A stretch of DNA of 64,000 bases, taken from assembly GCF_012933445.1 (NCBI RefSeq), contig NZ_JABBNC010000012.1:1-64000 (forward strand). The letters are read 5' to 3'. Positions 15,873-24,082 of the stretch are shown here, one piece after another; the stretch's first letter is position 1; each line of letters starts with the position of its first letter. The position numbers and the translations under genes are program-made. A model generated the notes under the pieces. It saw nothing but the letters and a program-made list of their open reading frames with translations. It did not search any database and was not told the DNA's origin. This DNA comes from Actinoplanes sp. TBRC 11911. Its GTDB lineage: Bacteria; Actinomycetota; Actinomycetes; Mycobacteriales; Micromonosporaceae.

Positions 15873-17417
15873 TCAGCCGCGTGGTCGTTCGGCGTCGTCC
15901 CGGATGCCGGCGGCGCTCACCTCACTTGGGGCCTCGGCGCCGCTGGGAGCCTCGCTCACCTGGCTCGGGGCGGCCTCCCTGCTCTCTGACGCCGGAGTGA
16001 TCGTCTCGGCTGCCGCCGCCTCGGCCGGTGCCTGGACCTGGGTCCCGGGCAGCAGCATCGCGGCCACCAGGCCGCCCACGCCGATCACCGCGAGCACGAT
16101 CAGGGCGAGCGCGTACGACCGTTGCGGCGTCACCGTGAGCTGGGCGACGAGGATCGTGCCGGCCACCGCGGCGCCGAACGACGAGCCGAGGTTGGAGACG
16201 CTGCGGGAAAGGCCGGAGATCTCGCCCTGGAGGTGGTCCGGGAAGCTCGACTGCACCACGTTCACCGACGGCGTGAGCATCGCACCGATGCCCAGCCCGA
16301 TCAGGAAGAGCCCGGGCAGGAACGCCCAGACCCCCTTGGAGAGCCCGACCAGGACGAGGAAAAGCACGATCCCGGCGATCGTGAGCAGGAAACCCTCCAT
16401 GATCAGGGTGCGCTGGGCGTGCTTGCGTGCGAGGCGGCCGGCGGCGAGCGACGACAGCAGCAGGCCGACCGTCGAGGCGGTCAGGATCAGACCGGTCTGG
16501 ATCGAGTTGTAGCCGCGGATGACCTGCAGGAACGCGGACACGACGAACGAGATGCCCATCAGCACGAGCCATTGGATGTTCTGCGTGACCAGGCCCAGGT
16601 TGGAGGTGCGGTTACGGAACAGCGACATCTCCAGCAACGGTTCCCGGCCCTTACGCTCCCGGGAGCGCACCCAGAGAATGAACAGCGCGAGGACGGCGAT
16701 GCCGGCGAGGACCAGTCCGGTGAACAGCCAGACGTTGTCGTCGGCGGCCAGGATGCCCAGCACGACCAGCACCAGCCCGACCGCGGACAGCACCGCTCCG
16801 ACGCCGTCGAAGGGGCTGTTCGGCTCGGCCGGCCGCGGGTCCCGGACGGCACGGCGGCTCAGCACCAGGATCACCACGATGACCAGCACCTGGAAGATGA
16901 ACGCGGCCCGCCAGCTGATCGCCGTGGCGATGACCCCGCCGATCAGCGGGCCGGTGGCCGCGCCGACCCCGCCCATCCCGTTGATCGCGCCGAACGCCTT
17001 GGCCCGGCGGCTCACGTCGGTGAACAGCATCGTGGTGAGGATGTAGACGGGCGGGATCAGCAGCGCGGTCCCGACGCCCTCGAAGATCGAGTTGCCGACG
17101 ATGAGCAGCGGCAGCCCGGGCGCGAACGCGCTGAGCAGCGCGCCGATGCCGTACACGGCGAGGCCCAGGTTGAGGCAACGCTTGCGGCCCCAGCGATCGG
17201 TCAGCTTGCCCGCCGGGATCATCAACGCCGCCATGACCAGCAGGAACAGCGTGATCGAGAGCTGCACGCCCTGGACCGTCGTGTTCAGGTCCTTGCTGAT
17301 GTCGTTGATCATCACGTTCATGTTGGAGCCGGCGAAGCTGCAGATGAACTGGGCGAGCGCGAGCGGTACGAGCACCCGTCGCAGGGCACTCGCCGTGGTT
17401 CCGGACGAGGCAGTCAT
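15873..17417 (-). CDS. MFS drug-efflux transporter (DHA2 type)
   Basis: 514 residues with about 14 membrane helices and motif A GKLTDRWGRKR after helix 2; motif C-like GMGGVGAATGPLIGG near residue 150. The last 45 residues form a soluble tail rich in Ala, Glu, Ser and Pro. Start is ATG at 17417 with AGAGGG about 7 nt upstream; the frame stays open further but without a better start. It is divergent from the YchJ-like gene. No regulator is adjacent. Substrate unknown. Confidence 0.9.
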   Translation of the reverse strand: MTASSGTTASALRRVLVPLALAQFICSFAGSNMNVMINDISKDLNTTVQGVQLSITLFLLVMAALMIPAGKLTDRWGRKRCLNLGLAVYGIGALLSAFAPGLPLLIVGNSIFEGVGTALLIPPVYILTTMLFTDVSRRAKAFGAINGMGGVGAATGPLIGGVIATAISWRAAFIFQVLVIVVILVLSRRAVRDPRPAEPNSPFDGVGAVLSAVGLVLVVLGILAADDNVWLFTGLVLAGIAVLALFILWVRSRERKGREPLLEMSLFRNRTSNLGLVTQNIQWLVLMGISFVVSAFLQVIRGYNSIQTGLILTASTVGLLLSSLAAGRLARKHAQRTLIMEGFLLTIAGIVLFLVLVGLSKGVWAFLPGLFLIGLGIGAMLTPSVNVVQSSFPDHLQGEISGLSRSVSNLGSSFGAAVAGTILVAQLTVTPQRSYALALIVLAVIGVGGLVAAMLLPGTQVQAPAEAAAAETITPASESREAAPSQVSEAPSGAEAPSEVSAAGIRDDAERPRG

Positions 17418-17499
17418 CTGGTCACCCTCTCGTCCCGGCCGTCGTGTGACCTCATCCGCCGCGGGCGACTGGCCGCACGAGAGCGGGCCGGCTGGGACA

Positions 17500-17934
17500 A
17501 TGGCGGGTATGGCTCGGAGCAAGATGAAGATCAAGGCGGACGTCGCCTGCCCGTGCGGGCGCGGCCTCGGCTACGGCGAGTGCTGTGGACCGGCTCATCA
17601 GGGCGAACCGCCCGCCACCGCGGAGGCGCTGATGCGGTCGCGGTACTCGGCGTTCGCGCTGGATGACGTGGCGTACGTGCTCAGCTCCTGGCACCCGAGC
17701 ACCCGGCCGGCCGCCGTCGAACCCGACTCGGGGCTCAAATGGGTCGGACTGGACATCATCGAGTCCAGCGGCGGGGGCCTGTTCGACGACGAGGGCGTGG
17801 TCGAGTTCCGGGCGCACTACCGCGATCACGGCAAGCGCGGTGACATGGTCGAGCGCAGCCGGTTCGTGCGGCACGACGGTCAGTGGATGTATTGGGGACC
17901 GATCCTTACCAATGGGTCGCTCGCCAACATCTGA
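17500..17934 (+). CDS. YchJ-family (UPF0225) SEC-C motif protein
   Basis: 144 residues. The N-terminus carries the zinc-binding SEC-C motif (CPCGRGLGYGECCGP), and the rest is the NTF2-like YchJ domain with ALMRSRYSAFAL, WHPSTRP, and FRAHYRDHGK. Cytosolic; the role of the family is unknown. ATG at 17500 and ATG at 17509 are both possible starts. The gene stands between a divergent exporter and the tryptophan operon. Confidence 0.88.
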   Translation: MAGMARSKMKIKADVACPCGRGLGYGECCGPAHQGEPPATAEALMRSRYSAFALDDVAYVLSSWHPSTRPAAVEPDSGLKWVGLDIIESSGGGLFDDEGVVEFRAHYRDHGKRGDMVERSRFVRHDGQWMYWGPILTNGSLANI

Positions 17935-17945
17935 CCAGGTGTGAT

Positions 17946-17970
17946 CTCCTCAGGGGGTACACCTGAGGAG
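17946..17970 (+). promoter_or_regulatory. Hairpin covering the kynA ribosome-binding site
   Basis: Perfect 9-bp inverted repeat (CTCCTCAGG with CCTGAGGAG, 7-nt loop). Its right arm contains most of the GAGGAGG that should bind the ribosome for kynA, so a transcript starting upstream would hide its own start. A second nested repeat pairs AGGTGT (17937-17942) with ACACCT (17959-17964). It could equally be a protein operator. Confidence 0.6.
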
Positions 17971-17977
17971 GAACACC

Positions 17978-18832
17978 GTGCCCGGAGAGCAACGCCGCAT
18001 CGAGGACGGCATCGTCCGAGACTTCAAAGTCAATCTCTCGTACGGGAAATACCTGCACCTGGACGAGATCCTCGACGCGCAGCACCCGGTGAGCCGGCCC
18101 GAGCATCACGACGAGCTGCTGTTCATCGTGCAGCACCAGACCACCGAGCTGTGGTTCAAGCTGGTGCTGCACGAGCTGCAGTCGGTGCAGCGGCTGCTCG
18201 CCAAGGACGAGCTGCGCCCGGCGCTCAAGGGACTGGCCCGGGTCAAGCACATCCAGCGGACCCTCACCGAGCAGTGGTCGGTGCTGGCCACCCTCACCCC
18301 GAGCGAGTACGCGGAGTTCCGCAGCTTCCTCGGCACCTCGTCGGGGTTCCAGTCGTACCAGTACCGGGCGGTCGAGTTCGCGCTCGGCAACAAGAGCCGC
18401 GAGATGCTGTCGATCTTCGATGACGACCCGGCGGCCGAGGAGATGCTGACCGAGGCGTTGAACGCGCCCAGCGTCTACGACGAGTTCCTGCGGTACCTCG
18501 CGCGCCACGGCCACGACGTGCCGGTCGAGCTGCTCCGGCGCGACGTCACCCTGCCGTACGAGTTCAACCCCGGCCTGGTACCAGTTTTCCAGGGCATCTA
18601 TGGCGATCCGGAGCGCTTCTGGGAGGCGTACGAGGCCTGTGAGGAACTTGTTGATCTGGAGGAGAATTTCCAGTTCTGGCGGTTCCGGCACATGAAGACG
18701 GTGGAACGGATCATCGGCTTCAAGCGAGGCACCGGCGGGTCGAGCGGCGTCCCGTTCCTGCGCAAGGCCCTGGAGCAGACCTTCTTCCCCGAGTTGTACG
18801 CCGTCCGCACCGAGATCGGAGCCGTTCGTTGA
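17978..18832 (+). CDS. kynA: Tryptophan 2,3-dioxygenase
   Basis: 284 residues, full length for the bacterial enzyme. It opens the indole ring of tryptophan with O2 to give N-formylkynurenine, using heme in a cytoplasmic tetramer. Family signatures are clear: LSYGKYLHLDEIL at the start, HDELLFIVQHQTTELWFK with the substrate-site His and Arg region, and WRFRHMKTVERIIGFKRGTG containing the heme-ligand histidine and the GTGGSSG loop. Start is GTG at 17978 with GAGGAGG 8 nt upstream, partly inside a hairpin. First gene of a three-gene operon; its stop overlaps the kynU start (TTGA). Confidence 0.96.
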   Translation: MPGEQRRIEDGIVRDFKVNLSYGKYLHLDEILDAQHPVSRPEHHDELLFIVQHQTTELWFKLVLHELQSVQRLLAKDELRPALKGLARVKHIQRTLTEQWSVLATLTPSEYAEFRSFLGTSSGFQSYQYRAVEFALGNKSREMLSIFDDDPAAEEMLTEALNAPSVYDEFLRYLARHGHDVPVELLRRDVTLPYEFNPGLVPVFQGIYGDPERFWEAYEACEELVDLEENFQFWRFRHMKTVERIIGFKRGTGGSSGVPFLRKALEQTFFPELYAVRTEIGAVR

Positions 18833-20037
18833 CGCTCGACCCGTACGCCTGGGACGCCGCCGACCCCCTGGCGGGCTACCGCGACCAGTTCATCACCCCG
18901 GACGACGCCGACGTCATCTCCTACCTGGACGGTAACTCGCTGGGCCGGCCCCTCAAGCGGACCGCCGAGCTGATGGACGAGTTCATCCGCGAGACGTGGG
19001 CGGGCCGGCTGATCCGGGGCTGGACCGACGAGTGGATGGAGTGGCCGCTGACGCTCGGTGACCGGCTGGGATCGGTCGCGCTGGGCGCGGCGGGCGGGCA
19101 GACGGTGGTCGCCGACTCGACGACCGTGCTGATCTACAAGCTGGCCCGCGCGGCGGTGGATGCTCGGCCGGGTCGCAACCGGGTCGTGCTCGACACCGAC
19201 AACTTCCCGACCGACCGGTACGTGCTGGAAGGCATCGCCGCCTCGCAAGGGCTCGAGCTGGTGTGGGTGCGCACCGATCCCGGCGAGGGCATCCACCCGT
19301 CGCAGGTGGAGTCGGTCGTCGACGAACGCACCGCACTCGTGTTGTTCAGCCATGTGGCCTACCGGTCCGGCTGGCTCGCCGACGTCCCGGAGATCACCCG
19401 GATCGCGCATTCCGTCGGGGCGCTGGCCATGTGGGATCTGTGCCATTCGGTCGGGTCGGTGCCGATCAGCCTCGACGAGTGGGGCGTCGATCTCGCGGTC
19501 GGCTGCACGTACAAGTATCTGAACGGCGGTCCCGGGTCGCCCGCGTTCGCGTATCTGGCCGGCCACCTGCAGGATTCGGTGCGGCAGCCGATCTGGGGCT
19601 GGATGGGGCATCGGGCGTCGTTCGAGATGGGCCCCGGTTACGAACCGGCGCCCGGGGCACGCGCGCTGATCAGCGGCACTCCCCCGATCCTCGCGATGGT
19701 GCCGCTGCACGCCAACCTCGACATGCTCGCCGAGGCCGGGATCCTTGCGGTTCGCGATAAATCCCAGAAAATCACCTCGTACGCGATCGCGCTGGCCGAC
19801 GAATGGCTGAAGCCGCTGGGGGTCGAGGTCGTCAGCCCGCCGGATCCGTCGCGGCGCGGCGGTCACGTGACGTTGCGGAGGCCGGGGTTCGCCGAGATCC
19901 TCGAGCCGCTGTGGGCGAAAGGGGTGATCCCCGACTACCGGCAGCCGGACGGTTTACGGATCGGGCCGGCCCCGCTGAGCACCAGCTTCGACGAGGTGCA
20001 CCGTGGCCTCGCCGTCCTGCGCGACCTGCTCGGATGA
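18829..20037 (+). CDS. kynU: Kynureninase
   Basis: 402 residues, full length. This PLP enzyme splits kynurenine into anthranilate and alanine. YLDGNSLGRPLKR is the N-terminal family motif, and GCTYKYLNGGPG carries the PLP lysine. The start is TTG at 18829, overlapping the kynA stop, with GGAG 8 nt upstream; coupled translation is likely. Together with kynA it makes anthranilate from tryptophan except for the formamidase step, for which the next gene is a candidate. Confidence 0.96.
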   Translation: MTLDPYAWDAADPLAGYRDQFITPDDADVISYLDGNSLGRPLKRTAELMDEFIRETWAGRLIRGWTDEWMEWPLTLGDRLGSVALGAAGGQTVVADSTTVLIYKLARAAVDARPGRNRVVLDTDNFPTDRYVLEGIAASQGLELVWVRTDPGEGIHPSQVESVVDERTALVLFSHVAYRSGWLADVPEITRIAHSVGALAMWDLCHSVGSVPISLDEWGVDLAVGCTYKYLNGGPGSPAFAYLAGHLQDSVRQPIWGWMGHRASFEMGPGYEPAPGARALISGTPPILAMVPLHANLDMLAEAGILAVRDKSQKITSYAIALADEWLKPLGVEVVSPPDPSRRGGHVTLRRPGFAEILEPLWAKGVIPDYRQPDGLRIGPAPLSTSFDEVHRGLAVLRDLLG

Positions 20038-21047
20038 CCTTTCTGCTGGCGTCTTCGGTGTGGTGGGACGGCCGCTTCCTGGCCGGGTCGGCGTTGCGGT
20101 TGTCGGGCGGGCTGGCGACCCCGGTCCCGGTGGGCTCGATCCCGCAGGGCGCGAGGCGGCGGGTTTTCCCGGGGACGCTGCTGCCCGGGCTGCGGGACGC
20201 GCACGTCCACTCCGGACTGGTGGATCTGGGGGTGCTGCGGGCCGGTGGCATCGGCGCGGTGTGGGACTTGGGCAGCGTCCCGGAGCGGGTGGCCGAGCTG
20301 GCCGGACGGGCGGGCGGCGCGAAACTTCCCCGGATTCGTTATGCGGGGCCGTTTCTGACCGCTCCCGGGGGCTATCCGAGTGACCGTGGGTGGGCCGCTG
20401 TGGGGAGTTGGCGCGCGGTCCAGTCCGCCGGTGACGCTGTCGACGCCGTCGGGGAGGCCAGGGCGGCCGGGGCCACGCTTATCAAGGTCACCGCGCATGC
20501 CGGTGGGCCGCGATTACCCCTTAGCACGCTGACCGTGATCGTCGAGGCGGCGCACAATGCCGGGCTGCCCGTCGTGGTGCATGCGGAGGGGGCGGGGACG
20601 GTCGTCGAGGCGTACGAAAGCGGCGCCGACATCTTGGCCCACACGCCCTGGACCGAACCGCTGGATCCCGGGCTGGTGCGGGCCTGCGCGCAGCGGATGC
20701 GCTGGATCAGTACGCTCGACATCCACGGCTGGGGCGTGCCGACGCCGGAGCAGAACACGGCGATCGGGAATCTGCGGCGCTTTCTCGAGTACGGGGGCAG
20801 CGTGCGCTACGGCACCGACCTCGGCAACGGCCCGCTGCCGCCGTCAGTCAATCCGCGCGAGATCCGGGCACTACAGTCCGCGGGCCTGACCCCGGACGAG
20901 ATCCTGACGACGATGACCGACGACGGCGTGACCTGGATCCCCGGCGGCCTGGACGTGGAGCCGACGAGGTTCGCCGACGTGCTCGCGACAGCCCGCGTCC
21001 TCGACGACGACGTGCGCCCGCGCCCGGGAGCAGGCGAGCCATCATGA
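20034..21047 (+). CDS. Amidohydrolase-superfamily enzyme in the kynurenine operon
   Basis: 337 residues of the metal-dependent TIM-barrel amidohydrolase fold. DAHVHSG gives the first metal histidines, LIKVTAHAGG a candidate carboxylated lysine, VVHAEGAG and ILAHTPW further metal histidines, and RYGTDLGNG the catalytic aspartate. ATG at 20034 overlaps the kynU stop (ATGA). Neither kynA nor kynU can remove the formyl group of N-formylkynurenine, and no classical formamidase is nearby, so this enzyme may be the arylformamidase of the operon. That is an inference from position; imidazolonepropionase-like and other amidohydrolases share the same motifs. Confidence 0.85.
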   Translation: MTFLLASSVWWDGRFLAGSALRLSGGLATPVPVGSIPQGARRRVFPGTLLPGLRDAHVHSGLVDLGVLRAGGIGAVWDLGSVPERVAELAGRAGGAKLPRIRYAGPFLTAPGGYPSDRGWAAVGSWRAVQSAGDAVDAVGEARAAGATLIKVTAHAGGPRLPLSTLTVIVEAAHNAGLPVVVHAEGAGTVVEAYESGADILAHTPWTEPLDPGLVRACAQRMRWISTLDIHGWGVPTPEQNTAIGNLRRFLEYGGSVRYGTDLGNGPLPPSVNPREIRALQSAGLTPDEILTTMTDDGVTWIPGGLDVEPTRFADVLATARVLDDDVRPRPGAGEPS

Positions 21048-21052
21048 TCGCG

Positions 21053-21199
21053 GTGACCCGTGACCCGTGACCAGTGACCGGCGACCGGCGACCAGCGACC
21101 GGCGACCAGCGACCAGCGACCAGCGACCGGCGACCGGCGACCGGCGACCGGCGACCCGTAACCCGTGACCCGTAACTCGCGACCCGCACCCCGCGACCG
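21053..21199. repeat. Heptanucleotide tandem array (21 units)
   Basis: Twenty-one consecutive 7-nt units with consensus GYGACCN run without a break from six bases after the amidohydrolase stop. The middle units are GCGACCA or GCGACCG; both ends drift to GTGACCC and GTAACCC. A 7-nt unit does not keep a reading frame, which argues against coding. Heptamer arrays are known from cyanobacteria (STRR sequences); I know of no standard name for this one. Confidence 0.9.
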
Positions 21200-21331
21200 C
21201 GCGGTGGGGAGATGACGCAGGACTGGGCGGACTGGCCCGGTCGGCTCGCCGGCCACTTCTCGCCCGGGTCAGCCCGGACACTCCGCGTCCCACGATGTGG
21301 TCGCAGCGACTCACAATCCGGACTTCTTCGC

Positions 21332-21378
21332 GACCTTGGAGAGTTGCGCCCACATACGAGCCATAACTCTCCAAGGTC
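21332..21378. repeat. Conserved hairpin repeat, copy 2
   Basis: Perfect 14-bp stem (GACCTTGGAGAGTT with AACTCTCCAAGGTC) around the same 19-nt loop as copy 1 (382-440). Where copy 1 has a mismatch in the stem this copy is fully paired. It lies 132 bp from the heptamer array, just as copy 1 lies near a tandem-repeat block. Confidence 0.8.
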
Positions 21379-21820
21379 TACGTCAGCCCAAGAAAAGCGG
21401 CTGAACAAAAGCCATGCAACGGGACATAATTACACTCCACAATGGACGCCGATCCCACGGAGTGGACCCGATTCCACGATGTGGCCGCGGATCCCGGACA
21501 ACGGACCGGCGTCCCACACCTTGGACGGTCACGCCCACGACCAGCGCACGGGCGACCACGAAACCGGCGATGGGGCCACTGCGCACCCGAATGCGGCCTG
21601 GCCGCCGACCGGATCGACCTGGCCTACCGCCATGCCCCCGATCTGGCCCACGCTGCGGCGTTACCGCCACGATTGGCGCTGGCTCAAGCTCGGCTCCAGG
21701 TCGACGCCCTCCGCCCGGGCCACGTTGGTGGAAAGGAGTTTCGGGTGTGCCGGGGCGTCGTCGCGTTCGGTGTGGGCCGCGGCGACGACACACGAACCCG
21801 GCCCGGGAGCAACCGCCCAT

Positions 21821-23965
21821 TCAGGACACAGCCGGCACAACCCCCTGCCCGGGATCGACTGCATGCATACGCGCCTCGGCTAGATCGAAGTACATCCCGG
21901 CCAGAACGAGCGCGCCACTCTCCTCTGCCGCCCGAACAACCGGATATGTCCGTAAATTGTGGAGCTGCTGCATCACATTAGCGCGCTCACAACGTGCCTC
22001 ATCATCGGGACAATCGACCACCGTACCGGACAACAGCAGCCACCTCCCCAACTCCGAATCGGGCCGATACCCACCGTCGCGCAACGCCCGCACGGCCCCA
22101 CACCCGGAATGCCCACACACCGTGATGGTGCGGATGTGGAGCACCTCCACCGCGTACTCGATCGCCGCCCCCACCGAAGAATCACCGGCCCCGTACGGCG
22201 GGACGATGTTGCCGATGTTGCGGAGGCAGAACAGGTCGCCCGGACCGCTCGTGGTGATCAGGTTCGGCACCATGCGAGAGTCGGCGCAAGTGATGAACAG
22301 CTGCTCAGGCCGCTGCCCGTCGCGCGCCAACCCGGCGAGATGCGGCCGGACCAGCGGCGCCACGCTGCGCTCGAACTCGCGGATCCCCACCTCCATCGCG
22401 TCCCGCCGCTGCCGGTCGACGCTCTGCCACTGCGACCAGGAACCGAACCGGCGCGGCGTGGTCTTGCCCGCACCGAGCCGGCCGCTGGTCGCCCGCGCGA
22501 ACCAACCCCCGTGCATCTCACGCACCGTGACGGTCCCGCCGCTTCTCCCGTACGCCTCCCGCCAGTCCTCAATGATCTGAAAGGCGCCGTGGTCGAGATA
22601 GTCGAGGTGCAGCTCGACCGCCACGGTTTCGCCCGGCGGGATCGCGTTCAGAACCCGCGCGAGTCGCCCGGATCCGACGAACGCGAGCGTGCCGCTGATC
22701 GACACCGTCCACTCGCCGGGCGCCACCGCCACGGCCCGGATCTCGCAGCGCGCCACCCGCCACAGCATCAGCACCAACGCCACGGCGAGGCCGAGCGCGA
22801 CCCCGGTGAGCAGGTCGAACGCCACCACCCCGAGCGCGGTGACCAGGTAGGTGGGTAGTTCGCGGTGGCGTACGTAGGTGCGGATCTGAGCGAGACTGAT
22901 CAACCGGAGCCCGACCACGACGAGGACCGCGGCCAGCACCGCCATCGGAATCGTCTCCAGCAGGCCGGCCCCGAGCAGCACGAACACCGCGACCCACACG
23001 CCGTGCAGCATCGCCGACATGCGGGTGCGCGCGCCCGCCGCCACATTCGTCGAGCTGCGCACGATCACGCCGGTCACCGGGAGGCCGCCGAGCAGGCCGG
23101 AGACCGAGTTCGCGGCGCCCTGGGCGATGAGCTCGCGGTTGAGGTCGGCGCGCGGCCCGTCGTGCATCCGGTCGACGGCGACAGCGGAAAGCAGCGACTC
23201 CACGCTGGCGACCAGCGCGATCGTGAGCACGGCGACGGTGATCTCGGCGATCGGCGCGTCCGGCCATTGCGGGAGGGTGAGCTCCAGATCGTCCGGTAGC
23301 CGGACCCGTGCCACGTCGGCACCGAGCGCGGCGGCCAGCGCCGTCGTCACGACAACCGCGACCAGCGCGGCCGGCAGCAGCGACGCCGACCGATGCCACC
23401 AGCGAACCGGGCTCGCCTGCGCCGGCATCCGGACGAGCCGTGGCCAGACCAGCAGGACCGCGATGGTGAGCAGGCCGAGCAGGACCGACGCGCCGTGTAT
23501 GCCGGATATCTGCGCGGGCAGGTCGCGGATGTTGTGCCAGGCCTCGCTCTGCGGCGCACCGCCCAGCACGACGTGGATCTGGCTGAGCGCGATGACCAGC
23601 CCGATGCCGGCCAGCATCCCGTGCACGACAGCGGGCGAGAGGGCGAGGGCCGCGCGGCCGAGGCGGGACGCGCCGAGCAGGATCTGTACGCCACCGGCCA
23701 GCGCCACAATCGCGGCGGTGGCGGCGAAACCGTAGTGAGCGATGGTGCCGGCGACGATCACGGTGAGGCCGGCGGCCGGGCCACTGACCTGCAGCGGGGC
23801 GCCGCCGAGAGCGCCGGCGACCAGGCCGCCGACCACCGCGGCGATGAGGCCGGACAGCAGCGGCGCCCCGGACGCGGCCGCGATCCCGAGGCTGAGCGGG
23901 ATCGCGATCAGGAAGACGACGATCGACGCCGGTACGTCATGCCGGAATGCCTTGAACACGGACAT
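21821..23965 (-). CDS. SulP anion transporter fused to beta-carbonic anhydrase
   Basis: 714 residues. Residues 1-420 are a SulP transporter with 10-12 membrane helices (SGPAAGLTVIVAGTI and SVSGLLGGLPVTGVIVRSST are typical). A cytoplasmic STAS domain follows (about 425-495), then a beta-carbonic anhydrase (525-714) with zinc ligands Cys in ITCADSR (about 560), and His and Cys in CGHSGCGA (about 615-618), plus the Asp-Arg pair of CADSR. The fusion suggests a bicarbonate importer that converts its cargo at the inner mouth, or a sulfate/bicarbonate exchanger. ATG at 23965 has TACTTT 6 nt upstream, so it may be leaderless. It stands alone. Confidence 0.92.
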   Translation of the reverse strand: MSVFKAFRHDVPASIVVFLIAIPLSLGIAAASGAPLLSGLIAAVVGGLVAGALGGAPLQVSGPAAGLTVIVAGTIAHYGFAATAAIVALAGGVQILLGASRLGRAALALSPAVVHGMLAGIGLVIALSQIHVVLGGAPQSEAWHNIRDLPAQISGIHGASVLLGLLTIAVLLVWPRLVRMPAQASPVRWWHRSASLLPAALVAVVVTTALAAALGADVARVRLPDDLELTLPQWPDAPIAEITVAVLTIALVASVESLLSAVAVDRMHDGPRADLNRELIAQGAANSVSGLLGGLPVTGVIVRSSTNVAAGARTRMSAMLHGVWVAVFVLLGAGLLETIPMAVLAAVLVVVGLRLISLAQIRTYVRHRELPTYLVTALGVVAFDLLTGVALGLAVALVLMLWRVARCEIRAVAVAPGEWTVSISGTLAFVGSGRLARVLNAIPPGETVAVELHLDYLDHGAFQIIEDWREAYGRSGGTVTVREMHGGWFARATSGRLGAGKTTPRRFGSWSQWQSVDRQRRDAMEVGIREFERSVAPLVRPHLAGLARDGQRPEQLFITCADSRMVPNLITTSGPGDLFCLRNIGNIVPPYGAGDSSVGAAIEYAVEVLHIRTITVCGHSGCGAVRALRDGGYRPDSELGRWLLLSGTVVDCPDDEARCERANVMQQLHNLRTYPVVRAAEESGALVLAGMYFDLAEARMHAVDPGQGVVPAVS

Positions 23966-24082
23966 TCCGGCAAAGTACCGATTTGTCGGGGCAGGCGCGT
24001 GGCGACTGGCGCGCCTCCAGGTAAGCCACAGCGAATTGCCAGGGCGGCTGGAGGGGCTGCGTGGCCCCCACCGCCGCTTAGC

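Larger units (their letters stand above)
21048..21820. other. Gene-free region
   Basis: Beyond the heptamer array and the hairpin repeat, the stretch 21280-21560 contains several short imperfect palindromes of the type CCACnnnGTGG; CCACGATGTGG occurs exactly at 21290-21300 and 21474-21484. Open frames here have no domain-like features. It may hold the remains of a decayed gene or be a repeat-rich spacer. Confidence 0.55.

Noticed and set aside
21442..21830. Possible gene in the gene-free stretch before the SulP fusion end
   Set aside because: Frames on both strands lack domains, a ribosome-binding site and clean codon bias. At most a decayed remnant.
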